DNA from: Pseudomonadota bacterium
GTDB lineage: Bacteria > Pseudomonadota > Gammaproteobacteria > Steroidobacterales > Steroidobacteraceae
Reading direction: 5' to 3'
DNA: 10,166 bases
Assembly: GCA_021850555.1 (NCBI GenBank)
Contig: JAJZLX010000191.1
Coordinates: 1 to 10,166 of the forward strand
Positions 1 through 7,747 of the stretch are shown one piece after another. A model generated the notes under the pieces. The model was given only the letters and a program-made list of their open reading frames with translations. It did no database searches and was not told the origin of the DNA. The first letter of the stretch is position 1. The number at the start of each line of letters is the position of its first letter. A program made the position numbers and the translations under genes.

Positions 1-1208
1 CGCAGTTCGGCCTTCACCGCCCTGAGCTTGGCCTGCCAGCGCGTACGCATCGTTTGCCGCAGCACCGTGAACCGCCCCTTGCGCATCGTCCCGCAGCTGT
101 GCGTGAAGCCGAGAAAGTTGAAAGACCCCGGCGCCCCTCCGTCGCCACGACCCGATCGGTTCTGCCGCGCAGGGCGCACGAACTCGATCAGCCGCGTCTT
201 CTCGGGGTGCAGCTCCAGGCCAAAGCGCGCGAACCGTTCGCGCAACTCCACCAAGAACCGCTCGGCCTCGAAGCGATGGTGGAACCCAACGACAAAGTCA
301 TCCGCAAAACGCACCACGATCACATCGCCACGCGCCTGCTTCTGCCGCCACCGCTGGACCCACAGATCGAACACATAGTGAAGGTCGATATTGGCCAGAA
401 GCGGGCTGATGCTCCCGCCGTGGACCGTACCGACCTCGCTCTGGAATCGCTTCCCATCCTCCAGCACCCCGGCGGCGAGCCATTTCTGGATCAGCCGCAC
501 GATGCGTTTATCCACCACACGATGCTCGATGAACTGCAAGAGCCACGCATGCTTCAGCGTACCGAAGAAGTTGCGCAGATCCGCATCGAGCACCCAGTTC
601 ACCTTCTTCGTCGTAATCCCCACCGTCAACGCATCGAGCGAGTGATGCGGATTGCGTTTGGGTCGCAACCCGTACGAGAAACCGAGAAAGTCCTCCTCGT
701 AAATCGCGTTCAACACCTCAACCACGGCGCGCTGGACGATCCTGTCCTCCAGCACCGGCACGCCCAGCGGGCGCTGCCGTCCGTCGCTCTTCGGGATGAA
801 CACTCTACGCACCGGCCTTGCCCGGTATGCGCCCCGCTTCAGTCTTGCCGAGAGGTCCTGAAGGTTCTCCTCCAATCCCTCCCGGTAGTGCTGCCAGGTC
901 TCGCCATCAATTCCCGTCGCAGCCTCTCGTTTCATTCCGAGAAAAGCCGCCCGCAGTCGTTCGACGTCGAAGACGTGGTGCAAAAGCGCGGTGAACCGCC
1001 GTTTCCTATCCTATCTTGCTGCCTTGCGTACTCGCTCGAGCGCGCTGGGCGCACCAGCCCGGCCCTGCGTCCGGGGTGCGTTACGCTCTTGCAAGTTTCC
1101 CTTGGTCCCCCCGCTTCCCTCCATCCCCTCCGCAGCCGTTCTCTCGGCCTTGTTCGGGGACTTCTCCAGTACTACCAAGCGGTCCGACTTCCCACACCCG
1201 TTCGTCAT
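1..1208 (-). pseudogene. Group II intron reverse transcriptase/maturase, interrupted by an amber codon, C-terminus outside window
   Basis: This is the intron-encoded protein (ltrA-type) that normally copies the intron RNA into DNA and helps it splice. From ATG 1208 one frame gives 65 residues, then TAG at 1013-1011, then 336 open codons to the left edge. Similarity continues across the stop: RVRKAAR before it and DRKRRFTALLHHVFDVERLR after it match the usual unbroken N-terminal/RT0 stretch. Visible RT motifs are ATGIDGETW, PLGVPVLEDRIVQRAV, DADLRNFF (first catalytic Asp at 581-579), GGSISPLLANI, RFADDF (catalytic DD at 302-297), HPEKTRLIEF and FNFLGFTHS. Three motifs are off consensus: the usual PQG is VHG (425-417), FFD is FFG (569-561), and ANIYLH is ANIDLH. 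The maturase and any endonuclease domain would lie outside. Alternatively translation starts downstream of the amber at a non-ATG codon, but no good start is visible there. The stop plus altered motifs favour a decayed gene. Confidence 0.82.
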
Positions 1209-1586
1209 CGGCGTGCGCCTTGCGGCTTCCCGATGCGGTCTGCCCGCCTTGCGGCCACAGACGGTAGTGGGATCTCCCGGTTCCCGTGCGAGGTGCTTCC
1301 GTACATGCGTGGGGTCTCTGACCACGCAGGGTCCCGGAACGTCTCGCCAGAGCGACGCCCCGAGTGTGGCCTTCCGCATATCTCCAGCGCGTCGGCACCC
1401 CGAATTAACCCGCCTCGCGGCGGGGCATGCATTTCGCGGCTCAATACCCCGCCTGCACGTACCCCTGTCAACGCTTCGCTCACGACCTCGCGGTCGACAA
1501 CGCATGATTCGGGGTCATCGTGGATGGCCAATCCTTCAATGTATGACACTTTTAATCACAACACCTCGCCGGTTTGACCGGCGCAC
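1209..1586 (-). ncRNA. Group II intron 5' structured RNA (domain I and following)
   Basis: This is the ribozyme part upstream of the reverse transcriptase. It starts GTGCG and contains several short hairpins, for example CCCCGCCGCGAGGCGGG around 1425-1409. It is open in one frame (1549-1205), but that translation (EGLAIHDDPESC, EALTGVRAGG, GNREIP) belongs to a recurrent spurious protein called over the 5' RNA of group II introns, and it is better read as conserved RNA than as a gene. The boundary with the coding part is uncertain: the stretch 1208-1014 could be RNA, N-terminal protein, or both. Confidence 0.7.
1380..1385 (-). other. Candidate EBS1 of the group II intron
   Basis: The minus-strand hexamer GGAGAT can pair with the six exon bases just upstream of the intron 5' end (GTCTCC, 1592-1587, minus strand) over all six positions, with one G-U wobble. 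EBS1 is the intron loop that recognises IBS1 during splicing and retrohoming. The match lies at a place where related introns vary. The secondary structure was not computed. Confidence 0.45.
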
Positions 1587-1590
1587 GGAG
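1587..1590 (+). promoter_or_regulatory. Shine-Dalgarno GGAG for the lipoprotein gene, at the intron boundary
   Basis: GGAG sits six bases before ATG 1597 and begins exactly one base after the intron's 5' end. The intron therefore left the ribosome-binding site intact but replaced everything upstream of it in the mRNA. A perfect 7-bp hairpin with a TTG loop (1567-1583) belongs to the intron end and lies just upstream of the site. Confidence 0.7.
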
Positions 1591-1592
1591 AC
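1587..1592 (-). other. Candidate IBS1 (exon target of the intron), overlapping the lipoprotein gene's Shine-Dalgarno
   Basis: On the minus strand the exon reads GTCTCC directly before intron GTGCG. It is complementary to GGAGAT at 1385-1380. On the plus strand the same bases are GGAGAC and include the GGAG ribosome-binding site of the gene starting at 1597. A possible IBS2, GTCAT (minus 1601-1597), can pair with ATGAC at 1518-1514. Confidence 0.45.
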
Positions 1593-1596
1593 CGCC

Positions 1597-1887
1597 ATGA
1601 CGTATTCCAGGGTGTATGTTGCGTGTCTTGCGCTGCTCGCCGCCGCGACGCTCGGTGGTTGCGCCGAATTTCCGAACGTCGATCATGCGTTCGGGCGTGC
1701 CTACGCCGCCATGATTCAGCGCCAGACGTTCAATCCGCAATCGGCCCTGGTCCAGCACCACCCTGCGCTGGGCGGGGGCATGCGGCTCGAGAACGTCCTC
1801 AAGGCCCACCGTGGCGCAGTGTCCCACGCCGTCTCGAGTCCCATTTCAACCGGACAATTCGAGACCGGCGGCGGAGGCGGAGGTTGA
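1597..1887 (+). CDS. Small Tad-locus lipoprotein
   Basis: Predicted 96-residue lipoprotein. The N-terminus has a short basic start, a hydrophobic stretch (VYVACLALLAAATLG) and a lipobox LGGC with the lipidated Cys at residue 22, giving a mature protein of about 75 residues. The mature part includes AFGRAYAAMIQRQTFNPQSA, which resembles small proteins found next to cpaC or tadE genes in proteobacterial Tad clusters (an AQQTLNP-like core). The C-terminus ends in six consecutive glycines. ATG 1597 was chosen because the lipoprotein signal starts there and GGAG lies six bases upstream. The same frame is open further upstream, but that part is antisense intron. The gene is followed by a 55-nt gap and then the TadG-like gene. 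Its role is unproven; it may support the secretin or pilus at the outer membrane. It is now the first gene after the intron. Confidence 0.75.
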   Translation: MTYSRVYVACLALLAAATLGGCAEFPNVDHAFGRAYAAMIQRQTFNPQSALVQHHPALGGGMRLENVLKAHRGAVSHAVSSPISTGQFETGGGGGG

Positions 1888-1942
1888 TCCACACATAGAC
1901 TGTCCGAATGGACGGAAGACCCATGGGAACGCGAATGTCACC

Positions 1943-3211
1943 ATGAGACAGAACGAAAACCGGTCACTGGCTACGCAACGCGGCGCCGCGCTGGTTCTTA
2001 TCGCGATCGCCATGTTCGTGCTCATTCTCATGGCTGGACTGGCACTGGACGTCGGGCACATGATGCTCAACAAGACCCGCCTGCAGAATGCCGTGGACTC
2101 TGCGGCGTTATCGGCGGCCAAGACACTCGACCAGACCTCGAGCACCACGCTTGCCACCGCCTCGGCCCTGCAAGCGCTCGGTCTGGACTCCGACACCGCG
2201 GGCAACAATGAGCTCGCGAACACCTACGACAGCGGCAACCTGCAGGTGACCGTGCAGTACTCGAGTACCCTGCCGCCCTTTACACCGGGATCGAGCACCG
2301 GGCCATACGTGCGGGTGATCGCCACCGGCTTCGTCTTTCCGACCTGGCTCATAGAAATCGCCGGCTTTACCCACCTCGGCGTGAGCGCATCGGCGGTCGC
2401 GGGCCCCAGCCCCACAATCGACACGGCCTGCAACATCGCGCCAATGCTGGTCTGCGGAGAACCCCCTTCCCAAGGGGGCAGCCTGGCCAACCTCTGGGGC
2501 TACCAGGTCAACGCCCCGCAGGTCCTGAAGAGTTCCGCTCCCGGCAGCGCCCAGGTCGGTCCAGGCAACTTCCAGCTCATTCAGCTCGGGGGCAGCGGCG
2601 GAGCCATCGTGCGCAGCAACATGGCCGGGAACTACCAGGCCTGCCAGGCCAGCAGCACGACCGTACAAACCGAAACGGGCAACGAGACCGGCCCTGTCGC
2701 ACAGGGACTCAATACCCGCTTCGGGATCTACACCGGCCCGGAGTCCATGGCGCAATATCCTCCGGATGTCATCACCACCACCACCGCCCCACCGTCCCTC
2801 ACCGTCGACTCCAACAACAACATCTGGTGGGGATCCACAGAAATCACCGCCAGCAACATCGACACCTACCTTTACAGTTATGACCAGTATGTGCAGGATG
2901 AAAGCAACCCACTCACGTATACTTATACGCCCACAAGCTCAGGCGGCCCCGGTGTCTTCAACAGGCGGGTCCTCACGGTGCCGGTGGGCGATTGCACCGG
3001 TACCGCGAACGGCACCACGACGGTTCCCGTCCTGGGCTTCGCATGCTTTTTCCTCCTTCAGCCGGTTACTCAGCAAGGCCTGACCGACTACGTCATCGGA
3101 CAGTTCGAGGGCAGTTGCCAGGTCAACGGCGACCCCGGGCCCCTCCCGGGCGCCGGTCCCGGACCCTACATCATCGAACTCTACCACGACCCGGGCAGCG
3201 GAGACTCCTGA
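1943..3211 (+). CDS. tadG: TadG-like Flp pilus assembly protein
   Basis: Predicted 422 residues. The N-terminus QRGAALVLIAIAMFVLILMAGLALDVGHMMLNKTRLQNAVDSAALSAAKTL (given here as two parts: membrane segment at about residues 13-35, then the LQNAVDSAALSAA stretch at about 45-60) is the hallmark of the TadG/TadE-like N-terminal domain. It anchors the protein in the inner membrane with the rest outside. The remaining roughly 330 residues are rich in Ser, Thr, Gly and Pro, with several Cys (for example TACNIAPMLVCGEPP, GDCTG, GSCQVNGD), and I recognise no von Willebrand A domain, which full TadG proteins often have. ATG 1943 was chosen because it starts just before the membrane segment; the open frame continues upstream to 1811, overlapping the lipoprotein gene. 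The ribosome-binding site is weak. Its TGA overlaps the next ATG (TGATG). Confidence 0.78.
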   Translation: MRQNENRSLATQRGAALVLIAIAMFVLILMAGLALDVGHMMLNKTRLQNAVDSAALSAAKTLDQTSSTTLATASALQALGLDSDTAGNNELANTYDSGNLQVTVQYSSTLPPFTPGSSTGPYVRVIATGFVFPTWLIEIAGFTHLGVSASAVAGPSPTIDTACNIAPMLVCGEPPSQGGSLANLWGYQVNAPQVLKSSAPGSAQVGPGNFQLIQLGGSGGAIVRSNMAGNYQACQASSTTVQTETGNETGPVAQGLNTRFGIYTGPESMAQYPPDVITTTTAPPSLTVDSNNNIWWGSTEITASNIDTYLYSYDQYVQDESNPLTYTYTPTSSGGPGVFNRRVLTVPVGDCTGTANGTTTVPVLGFACFFLLQPVTQQGLTDYVIGQFEGSCQVNGDPGPLPGAGPGPYIIELYHDPGSGDS

Positions 3212-3678
3212 TGCGCCCGCCGCGCGGCAACACGGAACACGCTCAGCGGGGCCTTGCCACGGTTGAAATGGCCATCACGTTGCCTGTGCTGCTGCTGCTG
3301 CTCCTCGCAACGGCGGAATTCGGCCGCATGATCAGTCAATATGACACCCTGCACAAGGCCGTGCGCGACGGGGCGCGTTACGCCGCTTCCGTGAGTTCTT
3401 TCGGCTCGACCGGTCTGGTGTACATCACGCCCGCCATCCAGACCGCCGTCGACAACCTCGTCGTCACGGGCAACGTGAATGGTACGGGAACGCCCCTGCT
3501 GCCCGGGCTCACGGCATCCGACGTCACGGTCTCGGCAGTCGACTCCGTTTATGTGGAGGTTTCCGTGAACTATCCGTACGAACCCATGCTCGGCCCGCAA
3601 CTGACGACATTCGGGCTCGGGGGCGCTATCCCGCTCGACCCCACCCTGACGGCGGCCTGTGTGATGAGGGCCCTGTGA
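3211..3678 (+). CDS. tadE: TadE-type pseudopilin
   Basis: Predicted 155 residues, a minor pilin-like protein of the Tad system. Residues 14-19 are GLATVE, followed by a hydrophobic segment rich in Leu (ITLPVLLLLLLATAEFG). This fits a prepilin peptidase site after Gly, with Glu at position +5 of the mature protein, as in TadE and TadF. The conserved EFGRMI...AVRDGARYAA stretch after the membrane helix is also typical of the family. The rest is a short periplasmic domain. ATG 3211 overlaps the stop of the TadG-like gene (TGATG) and GGAG lies seven bases upstream, so translation is probably coupled. The stop again overlaps the next start. TadE and TadF are hard to tell apart by sequence, so the symbol is approximate. 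Confidence 0.85.
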   Translation: MRPPRGNTEHAQRGLATVEMAITLPVLLLLLLATAEFGRMISQYDTLHKAVRDGARYAASVSSFGSTGLVYITPAIQTAVDNLVVTGNVNGTGTPLLPGLTASDVTVSAVDSVYVEVSVNYPYEPMLGPQLTTFGLGGAIPLDPTLTAACVMRAL

Positions 3679-4163
3679 TGAGACCATTCGGCACGCGAGA
3701 GAAGCAGCGCGGCATGTCAACCGTCGAGTTCTCGATCGTCGGGGTCGTGCTTTTCCTGATCCTGTTCGGCATCATCGAATTCGGCCGCGCGCTTTACGTG
3801 GTCAACGTGCTGACGGAGGCGACGCGGCGCGGCGCGCGCATGGCCGCCGTGTGCCCGGTCGATGATCCCGCCCCCGCGCAGGTCGCCGTGTTCGCCTCTT
3901 CCGGCGGGACCAACAGCGCCGTGGTCCCCGGACTGACGACCTCGAATGTGTTAATCGAATATCTGGACGGCAACGGGAACGTCATCTCCGACCCGGTCAC
4001 AAACTTCGACGAGATCCGTTACGTGCGGGCGCAGATCATCAATTTCACCCTGTCACTCATGATCCCACTGCTCTACCCCACGCTCTCGCTCGATGGGTTC
4101 GCCACGACGATTCCGCGCGAGAGTCTCGGAGTGCCGCGATCCGGCGTCATTACGCCCTGCTGA
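3678..4163 (+). CDS. TadE/TadF-type pseudopilin
   Basis: Predicted 161 residues and clearly related to the preceding gene. It carries GMSTVEFSIVG, a prepilin-peptidase-like site with Glu at +5 of the mature protein, then a hydrophobic helix (VVLFLILFGIIEFGRAL) and the family stretch LTEATRRGARMAA. The rest is a periplasmic domain with a Cys in AAVCPVDDP and one at the C-terminus. The frame also has a GTG at 3675, directly before the ATG. I prefer ATG 3678, which overlaps the upstream TGA and has GAGGG seven bases before it. The pair with the preceding gene fits a TadE-TadF pair whose products are thought to be processed by the prepilin peptidase, which is not in this window. Confidence 0.83.
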   Translation: MRPFGTREKQRGMSTVEFSIVGVVLFLILFGIIEFGRALYVVNVLTEATRRGARMAAVCPVDDPAPAQVAVFASSGGTNSAVVPGLTTSNVLIEYLDGNGNVISDPVTNFDEIRYVRAQIINFTLSLMIPLLYPTLSLDGFATTIPRESLGVPRSGVITPC

Positions 4164-4178
4164 GTCAAGTTGAGTTCC

Positions 4179-5384
4179 ATGGCCAACCTCACCGACATCC
4201 GCCTGAAGATTCTGCTGGTCTCCCGCCAGAAACAGGTGCTGGACTCCCTTCAAGCCCTGCTGCAGCAGCGGCCCGGTCTCACGATCGAGCGCAAACTCGT
4301 TGTCAACGGCCACGTCGATCCGCTGCACGAAGTGCCCGACATGCCGGACGCCCTGGTGCTGCACCTCGGCGAGGCGTGGCGAGCGGAACTCGAAGCGCTC
4401 GCGGAGACGCCGGCCGATCGGCGCCCACCGCTGATCGTGATTGGCTCCACCCAGGATGCCGCGGCGATGCGCCTCGCCATGCAGGCCGGCGCGCGAGATC
4501 TGCTTCCGCTGCCGCTCGTGCAGGCGGATTTGTTCGCCGCCCTGGAACGGATTGCGCGAGATCACCGGACGCTGAACTCCACGCAAACCGGCTCGATCAC
4601 GGTATTCATCAATGCCAAAGGCGGCTGTGGCGGCACCTTCCTGGCATGCAATGTGGCGCACACGCTGGCCGCTCGTCTGGAGAGGCGCGTGGCGCTGATC
4701 GATCTCGATTTCCAATTCGGCACCATCCCACTGTACTTCGACCTGTTCCCGGCGAGGGGTCTGCTGCAGGCGATCAAGAATCATGACCAGCTCGACGATG
4801 CCGCCCTTGAAGCCTACCTGGCCCGACTGGGCAACCTCGCCATTCTCGGCCAGGCAACCCAGGATACGTTGCCGCTGCGCGGCATCCCCGTCGAGGCCGT
4901 ACTCACTCTGCTGAAGCTCTTCGAGCGCTCCTACCAGCACATCCTGGTCGATCTGCCACGGCAGCTCGATGCACTGGCCTGCCGCATGATCGAACGCGCG
5001 GAGCACGTCGTGCTGGTCGCACAGCAATCGGTGACGGTGCTGCGCGACGCGGCACGGCTCATGACCTGCCTGCAACGGGATCTTCTGGTGGATTCCGGGC
5101 GGCTCATCACGGTGGTGAACCGCTATGAGAAACGCTCGAGCATTTCCTTGCAGGACGTTCGCAGCACCATCTCCTGCAACGAACTGCTTCTCGTCCCGAA
5201 CGATTACCGCAACGTCGAAGAGAGCATTGCCACGGGTCAACCGATGCTCTCGCACGCCCGCAGCACAGCGGTGACCAAGGCGATCATAGGGATCGCGGAG
5301 CGGCTCGGCGGCGACGCCGAGGTCGAGCCGCGCAGCCTCTTCAGCCGCGCATTTCCCAGGGTAAACAAACAGAGATCGCGATGA
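4179..5384 (+). CDS. cpaE: CpaE/TadZ pilus localisation ATPase-like protein
   Basis: Predicted 401 residues. It is a MinD/ParA-family protein that places the Tad machine in the cell. Residues 8-125 form a receiver-like fold without its usual acidic residues: VSRQ replaces the acidic pair, His62 sits in the phospho-Asp position (LVLHLGE), and the Lys-Pro near the end is missing. The ATPase domain follows: a deviant Walker [12 protein letters not shown] (Lys147 present, but the usual second Lys of KGGxGK is Gly152), LIDLDFQFG at 173-181, and [11 protein letters not shown]. These losses are common in TadZ proteins, so nucleotide handling is probably atypical. I chose ATG 4179; TTG 4170 is an in-frame alternative three codons upstream. 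It begins 15 bases after the previous stop and overlaps the next gene by ATGA. Confidence 0.9.
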   Translation: MANLTDIRLKILLVSRQKQVLDSLQALLQQRPGLTIERKLVVNGHVDPLHEVPDMPDALVLHLGEAWRAELEALAETPADRRPPLIVIGSTQDAAAMRLAMQAGARDLLPLPLVQADLFAALERIARDHRTLNSTQTGSITVFINAKGGCGGTFLACNVAHTLAARLERRVALIDLDFQFGTIPLYFDLFPARGLLQAIKNHDQLDDAALEAYLARLGNLAILGQATQDTLPLRGIPVEAVLTLLKLFERSYQHILVDLPRQLDALACRMIERAEHVVLVAQQSVTVLRDAARLMTCLQRDLLVDSGRLITVVNRYEKRSSISLQDVRSTISCNELLLVPNDYRNVEESIATGQPMLSHARSTAVTKAIIGIAERLGGDAEVEPRSLFSRAFPRVNKQRSR

Positions 5385-6763
5385 CGACGGATGGCGGGTC
5401 ACAGGCGAAGCCCCTCCCTGGCCACATCGGCGAGGGGAGCGATGCGCTGGACGATCGTCTGCGCCCACTGACGGTGGGGGAGCGCGAGGGCAAGGAACTG
5501 ATCTATCGGACACTGCTCAAGGTCATGGACCTGTCGCTGATCGGAGAGCTGTCCGAGCGGGATGCCCGCCAGCAGATCCGCCAGATCTGCGAGCGGCTCA
5601 TGACCGAGCATCAGCTTCCCCTAAGCCTGGTCTCCCGCCAGCGGATCGTACGCCGGATCGAGGATGAGGTGCTGGGTCTCGGGCCGCTCGAGCCGCTGCT
5701 CGCCGACAAGAGCATCTCGGACATCCTGGTCAACGGACCCGGCCAGGTGTATGTGGAGCGCCGTGGCCGCCTCGAACTGACCGATGTCTGCTTCAACAGC
5801 GATGCGCATCTTCTGAACATCATCGATCGCATCGTATCGGCGGTTGGCCGCCGCATCGACGAATCATCGCCCATGGTCGATGCGCGGCTGAAGGATGGCT
5901 CGCGTGTCAACGCCGTCATCCCACCGCTCGCAATCGATGGTCCCTCGTTGTCCATCCGCCGCTTCGTGACGGACATGCTCACCATCGACGATCTGATCAA
6001 CCTCGGATCTCTGACCCGGGCGCTGGCCGATGTGATGAGCGCGATTGTCCGCGCCAGGCTCAACGTCCTGGTATCGGGCGGCACGGGCGCCGGCAAGACC
6101 ACGCTGCTCAATATGCTCTCGGGATTCATACCGCCTACCGAGCGGATCGTCACGATAGAGGACTCCGCCGAGTTGCAATTGCGCCAGCCCCACGTCGTCC
6201 GGCTCGAGACACGTCCACCGAATATCGAAGGCCGCGGCGCGGTCATCCAGCGGGACCTGGTCCGCAACAGCTTGCGCATGCGACCGGACCGCATCGTGAT
6301 AGGCGAGGTTCGCGGCGGCGAGGCGCTCGATATGCTGCAGGCGATGAACACCGGGCACGATGGCTCGCTCACCACGATTCACGCCAACTCGCCGCGCGAT
6401 GCGCTCGGTCGGGTTGAAAACATGGTATCCATGACGGGCATCGCCTTCCCTGCGCGCGCGCTGCGCGCCCAGATCGCCTCCGCGATCGACATCATCATCC
6501 AGATCGAGCGCCACGAGGACGGCCGTCGGCGCCTGGTGAGCCTGCAGGAAACCAATGGCATGGAGGGCGACATCATCACCCTGTCCGAAATATTCACCTT
6601 CGAGCGTCAAGGACTCGATGCCGAGGGCAACGTGCGCGGAGAACTCGTCCCGACGGGCATCGTGCCGGGATTCCTGCGGCGGCTGCGCGAGCGCGGCATC
6701 GACCTGCCCTTCGAGGTATTCCATAACGCGGGCGACACCGCCAACGCGAGGAGCCAGTCATGA
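5381..6763 (+). CDS. cpaF: CpaF/TadA secretion ATPase
   Basis: Predicted 460 residues, full length for the family. It is the cytoplasmic hexameric motor of the Tad pilus and belongs to the type II/IV secretion ATPases. The N-terminal part (about 1-210) contains [22 protein letters not shown] and [22 protein letters not shown], typical of CpaF. The core has Walker [10 protein letters not shown] (Lys239), the Asp-box region [12 protein letters not shown], the arginine-rich [11 protein letters not shown], the Walker B-like [11 protein letters not shown] (Glu309) and the His-box [14 protein letters not shown]. All catalytic motifs look intact. ATG 5381 overlaps the cpaE stop, with AGAG six bases upstream, and the stop overlaps the tadB start, so these genes are likely translationally coupled. 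It would act on the TadB-TadC platform encoded directly downstream. Confidence 0.96.
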   Translation: MTTDGGSQAKPLPGHIGEGSDALDDRLRPLTVGEREGKELIYRTLLKVMDLSLIGELSERDARQQIRQICERLMTEHQLPLSLVSRQRIVRRIEDEVLGLGPLEPLLADKSISDILVNGPGQVYVERRGRLELTDVCFNSDAHLLNIIDRIVSAVGRRIDESSPMVDARLKDGSRVNAVIPPLAIDGPSLSIRRFVTDMLTIDDLINLGSLTRALADVMSAIVRARLNVLVSGGTGAGKTTLLNMLSGFIPPTERIVTIEDSAELQLRQPHVVRLETRPPNIEGRGAVIQRDLVRNSLRMRPDRIVIGEVRGGEALDMLQAMNTGHDGSLTTIHANSPRDALGRVENMVSMTGIAFPARALRAQIASAIDIIIQIERHEDGRRRLVSLQETNGMEGDIITLSEIFTFERQGLDAEGNVRGELVPTGIVPGFLRRLRERGIDLPFEVFHNAGDTANARSQS

Positions 6764-7734
6764 GTCAGGGTGAAATTTGGATTTTCCTCGGCCTGGTTTT
6801 CCTCGCGGTGTTTCTGCTGATGACGGGACTGACGATCCCGCTCTTCGGCGAAAGCCGCAGGATGCACAAGCGTCTGGTGGCGCGCCTGGCCACGTTGAAG
6901 ACCGAAGCGGACGCTCAAGTCGAGACGCTGCTGCGCCAGAAGTACCGCAGGGAGCGCACGCCGCTCGAACAGTCGCTCGAGGCGCTGCCCGGCATGGAGG
7001 CCGTCGCGCGGCTGCTCGAGCAGAGCGGTAGCTCCAAGCCGGCCCACCATCTGGTGCTCACCTCGACTCTGTTGGGTGTCGGCGCCAGCGTGGCCGGATG
7101 GGAACTGACGCATTTGTGGTACGTTGCGCTGCCAGCTGGGTTGCTCGCGGCGAGCGTCCCCTGGCTGAGGGTCCTGCAGCAGCGCGCGCGGCGCACGGCG
7201 AAATTCGAGGAGCAGTTGCCCGAGGCGCTCGACGTGATGAAACGCGCGCTGCAGGCCGGGCACCCCTTCACCCAGTGCCTGAAGCTGGTGGCGCAGGACA
7301 TGGACGAGCCGATCAGCAGAGAATTCGACTACATATTCTCGGAGATCAACTACGGCGGCGATCTGCGTCATGCGCTGCTGGGATTCCTGGAGCGCACGCC
7401 GAGCGTCGCGGCCATGGCATTCGTGACGGCCGTGCTCGTGCAGAAGGAAACCGGGGGCAACCTCGCGGAGATTCTCGCCCGCATCACCGGAGTGATCCGT
7501 GGACGATTCAAACTGCACCGGCATATTCGCACCCTGTCGGCCGAAGGGCGGCTCTCGGCCTGGATCCTGACGCTCGTTCCGTTCGTGCTGTTCGTGGTTA
7601 TCTCAGTCATCAATCCGGGGTATTTCCCGGTGCTGCTGCACGACCCGCGAGGACCGATGCTGATCGTCATAGCCGTCGTGATGGGTATTCTCGGCATGCT
7701 TTGGATCCGGAAAATCATCCGCATCCAAGTCTGA
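6760..7734 (+). CDS. tadB: TadB inner-membrane platform protein
   Basis: Predicted 324 residues. It is one of two related inner-membrane proteins that form the platform on which the CpaF motor works. There is an N-terminal membrane helix (about residues 6-28), a cytoplasmic stretch with many Arg and Lys, a hydrophobic pair at about 95-140, the type II secretion F-like domain (about 170-290: [59 protein letters not shown]) and C-terminal helices around 265-320. The start overlaps the cpaF stop (ATGA), with GAGGAG six bases upstream. The family and the position before tadC make the identity firm. Nothing unusual was seen in it. Confidence 0.95.
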   Translation: MSQGEIWIFLGLVFLAVFLLMTGLTIPLFGESRRMHKRLVARLATLKTEADAQVETLLRQKYRRERTPLEQSLEALPGMEAVARLLEQSGSSKPAHHLVLTSTLLGVGASVAGWELTHLWYVALPAGLLAASVPWLRVLQQRARRTAKFEEQLPEALDVMKRALQAGHPFTQCLKLVAQDMDEPISREFDYIFSEINYGGDLRHALLGFLERTPSVAAMAFVTAVLVQKETGGNLAEILARITGVIRGRFKLHRHIRTLSAEGRLSAWILTLVPFVLFVVISVINPGYFPVLLHDPRGPMLIVIAVVMGILGMLWIRKIIRIQV

Positions 7735-7747
7735 TCGGAGTCGCACC

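Larger units (their letters stand above)
1..1586 (-). mobile_element. Group II intron, 5' portion (3' end outside window)
   Basis: Read on the minus strand, the element opens with GTGCG at 1586-1582, the conserved 5' end of group II introns, followed at once by a small perfect hairpin (CGCCGGT, loop CAA, ACCGGCG; 1583-1567) and then AGGTGTTG. This resembles the start of the lactococcal Ll.LtrB intron as I remember it. About 380-570 nt downstream begins a group II intron-type reverse transcriptase that leaves the window at base 1, so domains V and VI and the 3' splice site are not visible. A reading frame at 1549-1205 matches the kind of false hypothetical protein often called over the 5' RNA of such introns. 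The element is antisense to the Tad genes, so it could not splice out of their mRNA. Its 5' boundary touches the ribosome-binding site of the gene at 1597. Confidence 0.88.

Noticed and set aside
1205..1549. 114-codon minus-strand frame
   Set aside because: The translation is the kind of spurious protein repeatedly called over the 5' RNA of group II introns; it overlaps the ribozyme region.
54..1577. 507-codon open frame on the plus strand
   Set aside because: It lies antisense to the group II intron and its reverse transcriptase; the minus-strand frame carries clear RT motifs while this translation is low-complexity and unrecognisable.
1528..1596. Outward promoter at the intron end (TTTAAT at 1551, TTGACC at 1574)
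   Set aside because: No hexamer pair has acceptable spacing and match upstream of ATG 1597.
4053..5513. 486-codon minus-strand frame opposite cpaE
   Set aside because: It is a GC-driven antisense shadow of cpaE with no recognisable domain.
5611..6724. Long minus-strand frames opposite cpaF
   Set aside because: They are antisense shadows; the plus strand encodes an intact CpaF with all motifs.
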